Positions 11,000 to 24,204 of a stretch of DNA of 64,000 nt are shown in pieces (within the stretch, counting starts at the first letter, position 1; each line of letters opens with the position of its first letter). Below the pieces are notes generated by a model that was not told the origin of the DNA, did no database searches, and saw nothing but the letters and a program-made list of their open reading frames with translations. Location of the stretch: contig JAQFVV010000507.1 in the NCBI GenBank assembly GCA_028023455.1, positions 246,501 to 310,500 on the forward strand, read 5' to 3'. The DNA comes from Epiperipatus broadwayi (lineage: Eukaryota > Onychophora > Udeonychophora > Euonychophora > Peripatidae). A program made the translations under genes and the position numbers.

Positions 11000-13900
11000 G
11001 TTCAATAGTAGTGGATTATATCTTTTAATACCTCACATATTTTAAAAACATACATCTCTACTACTTGGCTTCCTTTGTCCAATAGTTTTCTTAAAATAGT
11101 GACCCAGTCTTCCATCATTGTTTCTAAGAATTCCACTGATGACATAATCCCAAATGGCTTTTTAATATTTTTAGTAAATGATTAACTTTTAGAAAAAATC
11201 CTAAACTATGGGTGTTAGAAGTTCTTATTTTTAATCATCAGACATTTGAAATGCATTGTCTCTCCATAATATAGTGATATTTTATAAAAGTTTTGAAATT
11301 TTTTGTAAACAAGATGAACCGAGTGGTTGACTTAGGACACTTTGATAAATACACTTTCATTCACATTAAGCATACTAAAAATTTTTGCCTTTTTTAGGCT
11401 TTCTCTTTTACTATTATTAATCACACCACATTTACTAGGATCTTTCCATAGTTTTCTTTTACATCAATCTATTCAAGTATTATGGCAATGGTGCCTTTAT
11501 TAGCACAAAATCATGCTTTCCAAAGTACAAGCAGGTACTGATCAACTAATTTTCTATGATTGTTACTAATACAAACTTGGAAGAACTTAATTACTTCATA
11601 ACACATTCACGTAGATTTGACTGAAGATTTCTAATTGCAGGTAATTTATATTTCCACTTTTTAAATTCATTTTTCCCATTCAACCATGATAAAAATATTC
11701 TGCTATAACAGTAATATGTAAATTAATGCCAAGTGATGGAGTCAAGTGATATTTAACTGGCTTCTTACTTTCAACTTATACAAATTGTATTTTTGGTCTG
11801 AAAGAATTGCTAAACGTTCCCCTACATTGAGTTTCAAAGATCATGTAGTGCTTTCAGTCTTTTGAAACAGACTGATTATGACAAATTTAATTAACATATC
11901 ATTCATTATTACTAAGTATCTCTTTTTCTCAATGGAAGCAATAAATCATATTAATTAAGTACCAATATTTTATTTGATTGGGTATAATTGTGTATAATGG
12001 ATTGACATATGTATAGTTTACTGGCATTGTATTTATACAAATTTCACAATTTCCAACTATGGACATAATAATTACTAGCATACATTTTGGGCCAGTAGAA
12101 AAGTTATACAATTCCATCTTTCTTAGTGCATATTATACTACATGGATGTATATAATTAGTTTGTTACAGTGAGCATGACTATTCTGCAAATATTGTCCTA
12201 TTCATTTATATGATGCAATAACAACCTTTCATTTACTGTATAACTGTGCTGAATTTTGCTTATTTTGATATATGGCTCATGGTGACTAAGACTCTGTTTT
12301 GTTTTTTAAAGGAGGTAATTCTTTCAATCTGTTTTCAAGTGAATCATCTAGGGTCAAATTGATAGCAGCTATGTACATGTCATCTGCACATAAGGGTTAG
12401 TAAATAGACTGTACAAGTAGGATTCAATCTCAGAGTATCTACAACAATATTTGCAAATTCTTCACAATAATGTCTAAAATAACTGAAACACAGGCTTATT
12501 ACATACCTGGGTCTATATATGTAATATATAGGTTATATGAGCACAGACTTTCACATGTCCCACCACTCTCCACTCTATCTAATATCACTGATACACTCAA
12601 GCACATATATGCTGAAAAGATAAATAATCACCAATATATGTATTTCATGCTAAACCAGCAATCATCAGTTAGTCCAGATTATCATCTCCCACACATATAT
12701 ACTATAAGTGCTCAGATATATATTAAGACAGACAATCTTCATACTTTAATGGACAGGCTCCAATCTACTACACACTCCAACTCTTCAACTGTCCAACAAA
12801 TTAAAAATTGGACAGTTGAAGAGTTGGAGTGTGTAGTAGATTGGAGCCTGTCCATTAAAGTATGAAGATTGTCTGTCTTAATATATATCTGAGCACTTAT
12901 AGTATATATGTGTGGGAGATGATAATCTGGACTAACTGATGATTGCTGGTTTAGCATGAAATACATATATTGGTGATTATTTATCTTTTCAGCATATATG
13001 TGCTTGAGTGTATCAGTGATATTAGATAGAGTGGAGAGTGGTGGAACATGTGAAAGTCTGTGCTCATATACCCTATATAATAATGACTGAAGTAATTGTA
13101 TTCTTGTCAAAAAAAACAGATTCACATAACCAATAGCTTATTGGTAACTATAATGAAAAAACTTGTGACTTTTGGATTGCTCCTGCAATTATTTTTGATT
13201 CTAGTAAAAACTACTGTAATTTTTTGGAATATAACTAAGGTCTTTGCTGCAGTTTAGTTCTAGACTTTCAACAAACTATTAATGAAATAAAGTATGCCTG
13301 AAATATTCCTACATCAATGCTACTATTATCCATATGGATGTAAAAAGGTTAATAAAGATATAGCTTAACAAACATAGTATTATTCAAGAGACATTCTTTA
13401 ATATGATCCACACCTTGCTAAGAAATTTTATGAGTTATGGCATGGATGCCCATGTTTGCTGCAAGGTTAGGGTAAAATCTATTGTTGAAATTACCCAAAC
13501 TCAAGAATAATTGAATTTTCTTTTTATTTTCTAGTGTGAAAATTTTTAATGATAATAATTTTGTCAGAGTGAACATTCTTCTCTTCTATATGGCTCCTAA
13601 ATAATCTTGGGATCTCATTAAAATCCACTCTACATTCATAGTAATGATAATATTCATTATCTCAGATAATCTGTTCCACTCTTTATTAATCCAAATGGCA
13701 ATCTCTTGAAGTGATAGGATTATGCAACATGTTGGTAGTGATAAGCACATTTATTTTAAACATGGGAGTAACTCATAACTTAATGAGAATAGCTTCACTT
13801 CTGAACAATTATTTTATTTAATTGTCTTGTATTCAGATTTAATCTTACTGATCCATCTTTTTTTGAAATCATGGGAAGAAAGTTTTTGAAAGGTAATAAG

Positions 13901-14860
13901 CATTTGCCAAGTATTCCCATTCTACTGCTTGATGAAATTGTTCTTATATGTCAGGTTTGAACTGGTATGGCAAAGGTAGTTCTGGTGAGTTGCAACATGA
14001 CTCTAAATAACATTTTTTATTATTATTTATTGTATTGCTGAAACTACTTCATAATACTAGTTTGGTATTCAAATTTTACCTGCCATATTACTTGGACAAT
14101 TTCCAGAAGTAAAATAACTTACTGTACAAATTGAGATCTTTTTCATAAATAAGTTCATTCCAATTATAATCTAAGACACAGTTGCATTTATAGATGAAGT
14201 CTGGTCCTACAACACATTCATTGATAAATGCTGTAATAATTAAGGTTCATAGTTGATGCCTTTGTTATTTACTTGAATGTTTATCTAAATTTGGGCAAAT
14301 ATTATTTTATCCATTTCTATTATTAACTACTGTTATTTATATCACTAAGTTGCAACATGCATAGGTTTGCATTTTGATTCAGCATCTGATCAAATATTTT
14401 CTTAGATAGTTTAGAATCTGGCTCGCTGAATCCATTAAAACCTCTGTTATAATATATTCTATTATCTTGGTGTATTATATATAGCAAATTAGAAAACTTT
14501 ATAAAACCACCTGCAGGTCAAATCATCTAATTTAGTCTGCAAACCTTCCTCATGTTTAACATTTCCTGATATTTTTGCTGTTTAATATCTTATAGTTCAC
14601 TACTCATTACTTTGGAATAATGATGGTGAATAAGATTAATTTCCACTGGGTTCTCTGCTATTCTTATTTGTGCAAGGTTATTTTTTTGAGTACTTCTGAT
14701 AATCATTGGCTCTTTCCAATATTTAGAATCCTTGATTCCTTTGTAGGATAAAATGTTTAATTTATTTTTGGTTTTTATTATTAAAAAATTCCCATGTATA
14801 TAATCTGTTTTACTTTGGTCTTTCAGTACCTGTTTAGTTATCTCTATGGTATTTAACAAC
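11000..14860 (-). pseudogene. Decayed LTR retrotransposon (PR-RT-IN traces), interrupted by a palindrome
   Basis: Pol-like pieces appear on the - strand in the correct order. At about 14240-14150, NECVVGPDFIYKCNCVLDYN resembles the end of a retropepsin (the G-x-D-F-L..Y/N.C.IDY block). At about 13900-13800, KKDGSVRLNLNTRQLNK is a clear match to the first RT signature (KKDGS.R...D.R.LN). After the palindrome at 12525-13079, the open piece 12117-11929 contains CEIC followed by PLYTIIPNQIKYWYL, which fits the zinc-binding domain and following linker of an integrase. From 11800 to 11000 only scattered similarity remains. Stops and frameshifts occur throughout. An upstream open piece (14859-14590, 89 aa) may be gag- or protease-proximal. 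No LTRs were identified. Ty3/gypsy is the likely class. Confidence 0.55.
12525..13079. repeat. Near-perfect palindrome: 272-bp arms, 11-bp spacer
   Basis: Arm 12525-12796 and arm 12808-13079 are reverse complements in exact register around 12802, with no indels and only two mismatches seen (near the outer end, at the gg[t/g]tatat position, and at catgt[c/t]cc). The spacer is 12797-12807. It sits inside the LTR relic between the RT and integrase remnants. The same arm sequence recurs at about 50090-50380, 55776-56430 and 62490-62830, which makes it a dispersed foldback family. The two long ORFs in this block are the same translation read from the two strands. Confidence 0.95.
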
Positions 14861-17800
14861 TCAGAAATCTTTTTTTTTTTATTGGCTGCTATTTTATTTG
14901 CAGGCTATATCTTATTACTGTATTAATTGACCTTCTGACAATGTTAATGCTGTCAAAGTTCTCAGCCTGCATATCTTATATCAAAAACTATACCCTAAAC
15001 TAATTTTCAGATACCAGATACCAGACACAATTTTATGGTTCTCAGTTAATAAATTATTGATCATTGCATCCTTGTTATCATTTTATGTACATTGTTTAAA
15101 TGAGTTGGAAGATCCTTATAAATAAATAAACATGCATGTTTTCATACTATAAATTAATAATTACTTTATAATTGTTAATATTGTAAAATTTATAATAATG
15201 ATTTATTTATTTATTAAATGGTAGCATTATTTTAAATTTTGATAAATTAATTTATGAAGTTGCACTTTATGAACATAATTATTTTTAATTCTCAGAATAA
15301 ATAATTCTGTGCTAACCTTTTTTTCTAAATTTTATAAGGATGATTATGTGTGAAAATGATAGTTTATATTTTGAAGCTTTTGAGATCAATAAAATGAAAT
15401 AGCTAAAAGAATGCTGACATAAAAACTTGTCTATTTATTTTTGTAATCTATAAAGGTGATTAAATGGTATTATATTTAGTTTTCATACAAAAATGCCTTA
15501 ATACAATTACAGTTATTAAGCAGTCAAATAACTTTCTTTAACTCTTACACAATCTTAATATTACAAATGTTCATAAGCAACCAAAAGAAATCCTGTCATT
15601 TAAGTGACAGTTTATCTGGTAATAAAAAGTCGACAATGTGAAAAGAATATAAAAAATAAAAGTAACCATGAACTCAGTACCTGAAGGAATATATTGCAGT
15701 GAAAAGTCACACCATATTAATTTTTGTTTTTATAGACAATGCATTGACATTTATCTGACCAATCTACATTAACCTGGAATCACTACTCTCTAATTACATA
15801 TGAAATTACGTATGACTACTGGATGATTAACTACATAAAAGACAAATCCTAAACTCATTAGTAACATGAAAATGATTCCAAAATTCACCTGGCCTAAACT
15901 TTAAGCCCATGTTATGAGAATAGCAATTAGATTAACTACAATGTCCATCGCACACACATACACATATATAATATCATTAAATTAAATATTCATGAATATA
16001 ATTTTAGCCTATTGAGAATTATAGGCAACACATGAAGAAGAAAGCAGAATAATACCACCTAAAACGTGTTATTTCTAGAAATTAAATGCATTTAGAGAGT
16101 ATAAGAAAAGTTTGAAGTTCTCTAAAAATAATAAATAGTTCAATTAGATGAAGGAAATAATCCAGCATATAACTAACTATAAATAAATATCATCATCAGA
16201 AAACTGCATGCATAAAAGAAACATCTGCAAGGTTTTAACTTAATTTCTTTTCATGCTGCATTATATGAAAAATCATTAATTTTATCATAAAAAAGTTTTC
16301 TCATAATGAATACTTTAATAGGCATTATAAAACCATGCTAAGTCTGATTTGAGTGCAGCTCTTAGTTTACTATAATCTATAAACATATTTTCTTTGATTT
16401 GTCTAAGTTTGTTATAACGGTATTTTAATTGTAATTACATGCTGGATTATTTTAATCATCCAATTGAACTGTTTAATATTGCTTTAAAACATGCAAACTT
16501 GATTTACACTTTTCCAAATGCATTTAACTTTTAATATTAATAAACATAGAATATATTTTGAATGATATTATTCTCCTCTTTTTTCGAATGTTTCTAGTCT
16601 GATTCATTTAGATGAAATGAATATTAAATTTAAAGTGATGATCTAACCAACTAGCCTATTCTGTCAAAGGCAATAGCCAGTAGACGTTTTATATATGGGG
16701 ATCTTCCTGATTTGGTTAATAAGTGGTTTTCAAATATTATAGATTATCACTTTAGAGTGACGTTGTAATTGTTTGCTATTGGGGTTTCTTTAATCATAAT
16801 CTCTCTTTTTTTCTTTCTTTAATGTAAATTGTGATTTAGAACAAAGAAATATTAATATAAATTTTAATTTACACAGACATTAATTTTGTTTTGCTGAATT
16901 ATTCTGTTTTCCTTTCAAAATCACTGCCTTCAAGTTCCCAAAGAATAAAATAAAAAAAGGTAAAACAGCCTTTTCAATAATTATCCAATTGCCTCTTTAG
17001 CAGTTCCTTATAAAGCAATAAGGAAGGAAAAGACATTATAATCATCTTGACAATTGCTTGGTATCATGAATTTGAATAGTTTCTATCTTTGCTTCATCTT
17101 CTAGTTAATAATGACTAGATACCCATTTACTAACCAATGATGGATGATTATTTTTGGTTAGATACGAGTTAGATACTGAGAGAAAAATTCTAAATCTCTT
17201 GAAAATAATTTTACTTGGTCCAAAATTGAATTCTAAGCACGGACATGGAAAGCAGATGTCTATCTCTCTATAGTACAAGACCATTTCAGAAGATAAAGTA
17301 TTACTGATTAATTTGACAATTTATCTTTAAATCTAAATCTAAAATCTATACACATATGCACATAAAAATCAAAAGCTAACTTATTATCTCATATAAATGA
17401 CACAATCATAGCCTTTATGCTTAAAAATAATAGACTATCAGAGATCTATTGTTAAGGCAATACTACAATCAGAGAATAAATGAGATTCTATTAGTTTGTT
17501 TAAGCATGATGGCTGTGATGATGTAATTTATATATACATAGAGACAATATGATAATTCAATTATAAATCTATTAATGCAACTTTCGGAAGAAAAATATGG
17601 GTTAAAATAAAAAAAAATTCATATTATTCAAATCAGTTATAAAACAATTGATTGTATATGCATTTCATTTATATTTTCAATAATTTTTTGAATATAATTA
17701 TTAATAGTAAGTAGGGTCTTATAATTTCTTATATGCATATATTCTTCTGCTATAAGATCATTGTGGTATACTGATTTTACAATCCATCATCTTTACCCCT

Positions 17801-19144
17801 AGGACCTGATTTCAAATCTAGGCTATCTAATCACCCCTTCCCCCACTAGTCAGTAAATGAGTTTTAAGCTCTTTTTTAATTAAAATATAAGGATGGAAAA
17901 AAACTCAAAGCCTTGCAGGGGGTTATTTAAAAGCTGTTTTATTTAGCTACTTCACAGACATGTACTAGAAAATGATCCTGCATTCTGCAAAATAAAATTA
18001 AGAAGTTGTTTGTAAGAATAACAGAAGATAAATAAAAAAAAATGCATGACAAATTTTACTAAAAAAAGTATTACAAATTTACTATATTTATTTTCAATAG
18101 AATTTAGAGTAAAATTGTAAAAAAGATAAGTAAATTATAATTTGTAATGCACAATTTTAGAAAATGTATATATGTACATATTGTTAGACATTAATTATAA
18201 AATTATATCGATACATTTTATTTAAGTTATGGACTTTTAATTAACACTCTATATATTATAAAAATTTTCATATCCTTTACCTATTTTATATATATAAAAC
18301 ACAAACTAGACTAGATACTACAATAAGCCTCTTAATTAATAAGACACGGATATAAACTTTAAAGTATACTTGAATGTAACAAAGTTAAAAAAAACTTATA
18401 ATTGTTTAAAAAATATCAAATTGTATTAAAATAGCAATTTAAATAAACAATAAAAAAAACTATCTATAATTATGCAAGACAAATATTAATATCATGATAT
18501 AAATAAATTTCAAAAACATGGCAACAACAAGCAACCCTGGAAAATCTTTGAAAGATAATCATTTTTTCATGATAATATTTAGGCTCTCCTTGACTTCAAA
18601 ATATTAATCTAATAATAGTCATAGTAAAAATCTGAAATATATTTGTAAACATGAATAAGAGTTTTGAAATTTACTTCAAACTTATTATTTTAATATAAAT
18701 GAAATTTGTTTTGTAAAGTATGTACATTTAGATTAAATTTTGAAACAAAACAAATATATAAATCTAATTTGTCTTTCTCAGAAATAAAAGTAAACATTAA
18801 AGTTAAATTTTTAGGATACAAATTTCTAAAATTTGTTATATAAATATATTTGGAAAGAGTAAATTTATGAAATATATACCCTGTATACAGATATATATTC
18901 ATTATTTAATAATCTATAATTACTTATTTAGTAAAACATAGGCAAGTATTTAATCAACAGACATGGTGTATATATATATATTATAAAAATATTTTATATG
19001 TGCATATTTATTTATAAGCAAGAATCTCTTTCTGTATAAATAAATGATTATTAATCAATCATTATTAAATTATCTTGGATGTAAATTATATATATATAAT
19101 ATTCTTTACATAAATGCATGATAATTTCCATGCATTAATCTCTA
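14861..19144. other. A+T-rich non-coding stretch
   Basis: No gene or recognisable transposon. The interval 16150-17060 is less repetitive than its surroundings and contains many TAAT/ATTA-type and ATTTGCAT-like words, as in either regulatory DNA or plain A+T-rich DNA. Around 17790-17850 there is a short C-rich patch. Homopolymers and TA runs dominate the rest. Confidence 0.5.
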
Positions 19145-19258
19145 TCTTTTTTTTCTTCCTATGTCATAGCATCGGCCGGGAGGCGAACCCATGATAACCG
19201 CCTGCAAGCAACTGCTTGCTTGCAAGGCGACTGCGCTGACCTCTCGGCTACCAACGCT
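19145..19258 (-). mobile_element. tRNA-derived SINE-like unit
   Basis: On the - strand the unit runs from AGCGTTGG to CCGATGCT, which pair as an acceptor-like stem with wobbles. It carries an A box (TAGCCGAGAGG) and a B box (GGTTCGCCTCC, with C where the consensus has A). An expanded anticodon/variable region lies between. It is followed by tatgacataggaag and an A-rich tail. The + strand copy at 49214-49321 is the same family. The RNA polymerase III boxes and A-rich tail fit a SINE; the long variable region argues against a working tRNA. Confidence 0.65.
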
Positions 19259-20059
19259 TGACCAATCTTTTTCTGATTCATTTACTACAATATTATGTTT
19301 TTGTAAATTACAGATACACTTCAAACAAAATTTTGCAGATATTGGAAAACAAAAACCATACTGTGATTATAAAATCTCATTAAGTACGTCCCACAGAGTT
19401 TTTTCAAATTTCTCACGTCTTCTCATGTCATTGCTTTATGTTTATTGATATGAATAAAAGTTATTTACTATATAATTTTCTATATTATCTTTCAATAATT
19501 AAATGATTATTTAGTCAATGTAATGTTATTTATTTCTTCTAATCTTAAATATGGACTTTGAATTTAATGAAGTTCAAATATTATTGTAGTTTGATATCTT
19601 GTGTTTGCATTATGAACTTATATTTGTAAAAATTACAAATATATTCATATGTTTCCAACATACATTGCAGCATTTAGGGCAAAAATCATACTACTAGTTT
19701 CTAAATTTGTGAAATTATTGATATTCATTATTTAATCAAACAGTTATTCAGAATATTTTTTAAAATCATCAATCAGATTTTTTTGTTTTTCTTGGTTACT
19801 TTTTCTTATATTTCACAGATTTTTCCAACATACCCTCACTTTTGTCCTATATCCCATTAAGTATATGCCCAATGTTCTCTCTAAGCTAAAAATACAAGAA
19901 CTGAAAACAATAAACTGATCAATATTCAACAATATATATTATATATAAAGAGATCAAACTATAACATTTATTTGTACATTTACATAGAAAATAGTTTATA
20001 TAATTAAATATTGCGAAACATGAATTAAAAGTAATAACAAAATTCAAAACAATAATAAT

Positions 20060-22250
20060 TAGTCCTTTATTTTTTAACATCATTATTTACAATTTATCCA
20101 AATTTTATAACCTTTGTCTAGGTTTATGTTTTTCTGATAAGATATAATGCTTATTTTTTATTAAATGATCCAAATGATCATTATCTATACTATTATGAGA
20201 TTTTGATTTTATCATGTTCATTAAATTAAAACCATATTCACAATTGGCACTGGAAGCTTGAAAAGTTGCACAAATATAAAAAAGTGTTGTATATTCTTGA
20301 TCTTTTAAGATATATGTAACTAAATCATTAAATGATTAGATTATGCCAATTTTATGTTTAACATTATTTATTATAAACTCATATTTTACATATAAATGTT
20401 TTATACTATCTTTTTCATGCTCTATGTTTAAATTATTTTTCATTACAAAAGAAACCAAGACCTTCCAGTCAATTATATCTTCCTCTGGAAATCTAGTATT
20501 AGCAAAGTATCTATATAAAATTGGAATATAAAATTATTTGAATGTCCACACTCCAGCAGATATTTAGATATTGCATACTTAGTTTACTAATTTTTGCCTT
20601 TGCAAACTGATATGCCTCTATTGAGGATAAATTAGTCCTTTTGCAAGGTTTTGTTAAATGCCAATAATTCCACAAATACATTTTAAAGAATCACAAATGC
20701 TATCAATTATTATTACTGACAGTCCATTTAAAATGTAATAAAAAAAAATCAAGTGGTGTTTTCTTTGTTTATGCCATCTTATCAAAGACTGAAAATATTT
20801 ATGAAACTAATGTCTTTTAAATGTATTATTAAAGGATTAATATTTGATGATATTGTGCATTTTTGAGGTTTTTAAAACAATATTTATTGAGTCATTGAAT
20901 TCTTCAACTTATTCAGTACAGTAACTTATTAAATATCATACTTTCTTATCAGATCATTTAATATCTAGATACTCAGTTTAATTTATTGAGAGGTCTGAAT
21001 GATATAATGTCAGTTTCTAAAATGTTGGTCAATTCTTGTAAGTTTTTCAATTCTTGTAAATAATTTATTAATATTGTATATATTTTCCTTAAAAGGATTT
21101 CAATAGTCTTAATAAATGGAACCTGTTTCTACACATCGTCTATTCCAGAGATATTTGCTGTGATCCATACAGTACTGTTGAACTACCTAACTTTATTGAA
21201 AGGTCTGAATGATATAACATAATTTTTCTAAAATTTTGCCTTTTTTTAAAAGTTTTTCAATTTTTGTCGATGACCTAACAATGTACATATTGTCCTTAAA
21301 AAGGTTTAAGTATCATTAATAAATAGATCCTGTTTCTATGCATCATTTATTCTCAAAATCTTTCCTGTGACCATACAATACTGTTGAACTAAATATGAAA
21401 TACTGTATTGTAGACAAGCAGCCATATATTTGTTTTTTCTAATATTGCAAAGGTAAACACAACCATTTTTTTGTAAATCAAAATTATTCTCTCTATAAAA
21501 CTTTTTTATATCCCTATTACAGTAGAATGACAACCATATGCAATAAGTTTAATAATGCTGACAAGTTTTGTCTGATAGCTGGATTCAAATTTTTCCCATA
21601 CTTTAATCAACTATCAAACAATGAAATGAAAATGTTTGAAATTTATCCAATCTTCTTATGCATGGTTAAATTTATGCATTCTATAAATTTGAATGAATAA
21701 TTCTTGCTTTGCTGTGATTTGGGAATATTAACATATTTCCCTTCTTTTTCACATATAGATTGCACAGAAAACATTGATGAATTAATAGTAATAACTAGAA
21801 TAATATTGTTCATAAGAATTTTAATCAAATTTTTGCCTGTTTTTTTGTGATCAGCATTTGCTAATCTCAGATTACAATCTTCCAAGTTTTCAGTTAAAAT
21901 TATCAAAATTCTTCCATTGTTTTTATTCCGAATGTCGATACCTTAATCGGTATAAACTGTTTGACTTAAATCATATTTTAAATAGTCTACTGGCCATTTG
22001 CCCCATTTTTTACTGGTAGTAAATTCATACTTTGAATTTAACTTACAGCAAGTTTTAATAACTAAAAATATCTTCAAGTTAAAGTAGTAGTTATAATTTT
22101 TGATGCTGATGGCATTTCAGTTTCAACTGATCAGCAGACCCATTCATGTTTAAATTCATTTTTCTTATTTTTAGATTGACTTGATGAAAAATTACATTGA
22201 CTTGCTGAATGTTTCAAGATTTGTAGGTCCTAAAGTAAAATATTGGATGA
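20060..22250 (-). pseudogene. hAT-type transposase relic (C-terminal dimerisation region)
   Basis: At about 20250-20100 an uninterrupted - strand frame reads SSANCEYGFNLMNMIKSKSH, continues into a D-H-L-D-H-L-I block, and ends at a stop near 20106. This matches the conserved C-terminal hAT dimerisation region, whose usual form is S.EcERgFS.mn.IKt..Rn.l....Ld.Lm.i. Upstream, further pieces read as eroded protein: 20531-20343 region (ANTRFPEEDIIDWKVL), 21533-21336 and 21906-21643. The N-terminal part was not identified. A 210-bp segment is duplicated in tandem at 20982-21391. No terminal repeats were found. Confidence is good for the C-terminal block and low for the 5' limit. Confidence 0.5.
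20982..21391. repeat. Tandem duplication, ~210-bp period
   Basis: Unit 1 (20982-21191) and unit 2 (21192-21391) both begin tttattga-aggtctgaatgatata and end near ctgttgaact. They have diverged by many substitutions, so the duplication is old. It lies inside the second hAT relic. Confidence 0.8.
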
Positions 22251-23282
22251 TTTTTAAAAATAAATTACAATAATAAAAAAATCTCATCACATTCAAACTG
22301 CAATCCCAGTTGTGTCAAATGTTCTGTCATGACCAGTGGAGGAAAGGCAGTGCTTTGTTAGTGCTGTTATATATTGGTCAAAATGCAATAATAATGACAT
22401 GTTTTTAGTAGTTTTAGGCATATCACAACACAATATTAATATTTTTATTAAAATTATTCACCTTGATTTGACATTATGGGTTTAAATATAAAATCAAATG
22501 GATGAATGCTGTGAGTATTGGAATATTGGCCTGCAGAAATTTGTGCAATTGTACAGCTTAAAGGAAATATTGTATATGCCCTATTTAATTTCTTTTGAAG
22601 TAGATAATTTTCTCAATAAACAATATCTTCTTATTTGTTCTTTTCAATACTTTAGTGCAGGTAAATATATATTTCCCAACTAACTTCAAATTAATATCTC
22701 AAAAGCTCCGTCAATTGTCACTCCATGTTTTCCTAATTATTTAAATTTCTATTTCATGTAAACTGAACATAAAAAATATTTAGTAAACTTTTATTAAATC
22801 AAATTTTAATGAGTAATAAATAAATAATTTTCTACTACTAATAAAATCATGATAATTATTGCAATTTGAGTTCTAATATCTTATTATTATTTACATAATC
22901 GGATCAAAAGCTATTTAAAGAACTTGCTATTTGTATTATTTTTAACCTTTAATTACTTCCACATTATTTATTTTCATTTCAAATTTTCTTTAAACTTTAT
23001 TAACTCAATCTACCACTTTATTATACTGATGCAATGAATTTTCCCATCTTGTGGTAATTCCTATAAAAACAATACTCACTTAGTAATTCATCTGAATATT
23101 AAATAAGTTAGAATACAGATTATAGCCTCTCCAGCTCATATTCCAGATACTTTTCTAATGTTTATCTCTGTAAGAGCTTTTACAATTTCAGTTATCAATT
23201 TTTAAATAATATATTTCATCCTTACTTATTTTGCTATTAATCAGATATGTAGTCTTTACATTTTACAATTACTAATATTTTC

Positions 23283-23289
23283 TTCCCAT

Positions 23290-23336
<47 letters not shown>

Positions 23337-23338
23337 TG
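23283..23338. repeat. (AT)n-(GT)n microsatellite
   Basis: An AT run of about 13 repeats passes directly into a GT run of about 12 repeats. It is a simple sequence with no gene around it. Confidence 0.95.
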
Positions 23339-23529
23339 AAATGAATGTTTTCATGGATAAAAGATGTTTTATGATATTTAAGGAATAACCGTATTTAATA
23401 AAATAAATTTATTGATGTTTCAATAAAATAATAAGCTGGGTGAAAAAAAATATAGTAATAATCATATGGTTGTAATAGATAGAATTGTTTCACAATGATA
23501 ATTTTATTATTGGTCATGCTTTCTAATGC

Positions 23530-23860
23530 AATTTGTTGCTTTAAAAAATTTCTATAGCTTCTCTAAATACTCTTTGGTCATGATTATTGCAAGTGGATAT
23601 GATTTTAGTACTCTGGAAGTGTATGTGATGATCAATATCCAAAACATGGAGAGCAAGTGCTGAAGATATTGAACTTTTTTTTCTGCATTAGTGTGTTCAT
23701 CTCTTCTAGCATTTATTCCTTTCTTTCTATGTATGTAGTTGGGCAAAGATCACATAGGATTTTATAGATCTCTTGAAAACATGTTTCATAAATTTTATAT
23801 ATCTATACTTCTTCAAGATCAAACTTACTATTATTGATGCAATTATTGATTAATTTTAGA
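23530..23860 (-). pseudogene. Penelope-like element remnant (GIY-YIG endonuclease end)
   Basis: On the - strand, ILCDLCPTTYIERKE (about 23764-23719) gives a CxxC pair and a TYI block like the second half of the GIY-YIG motif. The next frame supplies NARRDEHTNAEKK with the R..R.EH spacing of this nuclease family. A third frame then reads SALALHVLDIDHHIHFQSTK followed by NHDQRVFREAIEI, which matches the S.la.H....H..df...ki......R...Ea.ei pattern seen at the end of Penelope-like proteins. Frameshifts separate the pieces. RT sequence expected upstream (above 24200) was not recognised. In known elements the GIY-YIG domain acts in target cleavage; this copy is dead. Confidence 0.5.
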
Positions 23861-24080
23861 AATTGGATGTTATTTATTACTCAAAGTATTGCATTACCAT
23901 AAATTAAATATTTTCCTTTTCTTTGCAATTCTTTTTATTCTTATATCTTCTTTCTAGCAAAATTTTCCTAATTTTATACATGATGTCTTTCAATATACTG
24001 CAATGCTTTTTGTACATAATTTTTTCTACTCATCCTTTCATTATTCATCGACCACTCTCTTGCAGATGAAAATATTCAAA

Positions 24081-24204
24081 TCACCCTCCCAAACATTATG
24101 ATATTTCAGCAATGCCCTCTGTTAATAAATATAATGTCTGAACTGGTGACTCAAAAGGATGAGTCAGCTCTCATTGCTAAAATATCACAATGGTTGGAGA
24201 GTGA
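24081..24204. mobile_element. Small foldback (MITE-like)
   Basis: Arms of about 33 bp (24081-24114 and 24172-24204) are inverted copies with a handful of mismatches, beginning tcaccctccc and ending gggtga-like. The internal part contains a second stem TGACTC/GAGTCA around 24147-24166. It lies a few hundred bases upstream of the Penelope-like remnant and may have inserted into it. Confidence 0.6.

Noticed and set aside
12470-13125. Two ORFs of 131 and 128 codons on opposite strands with nearly the same protein
   Set aside because: They are the same palindrome arm translated from each strand. The frame has stops in the diverged copies at 50.1 and 55.8 kb, so it is not under coding constraint.
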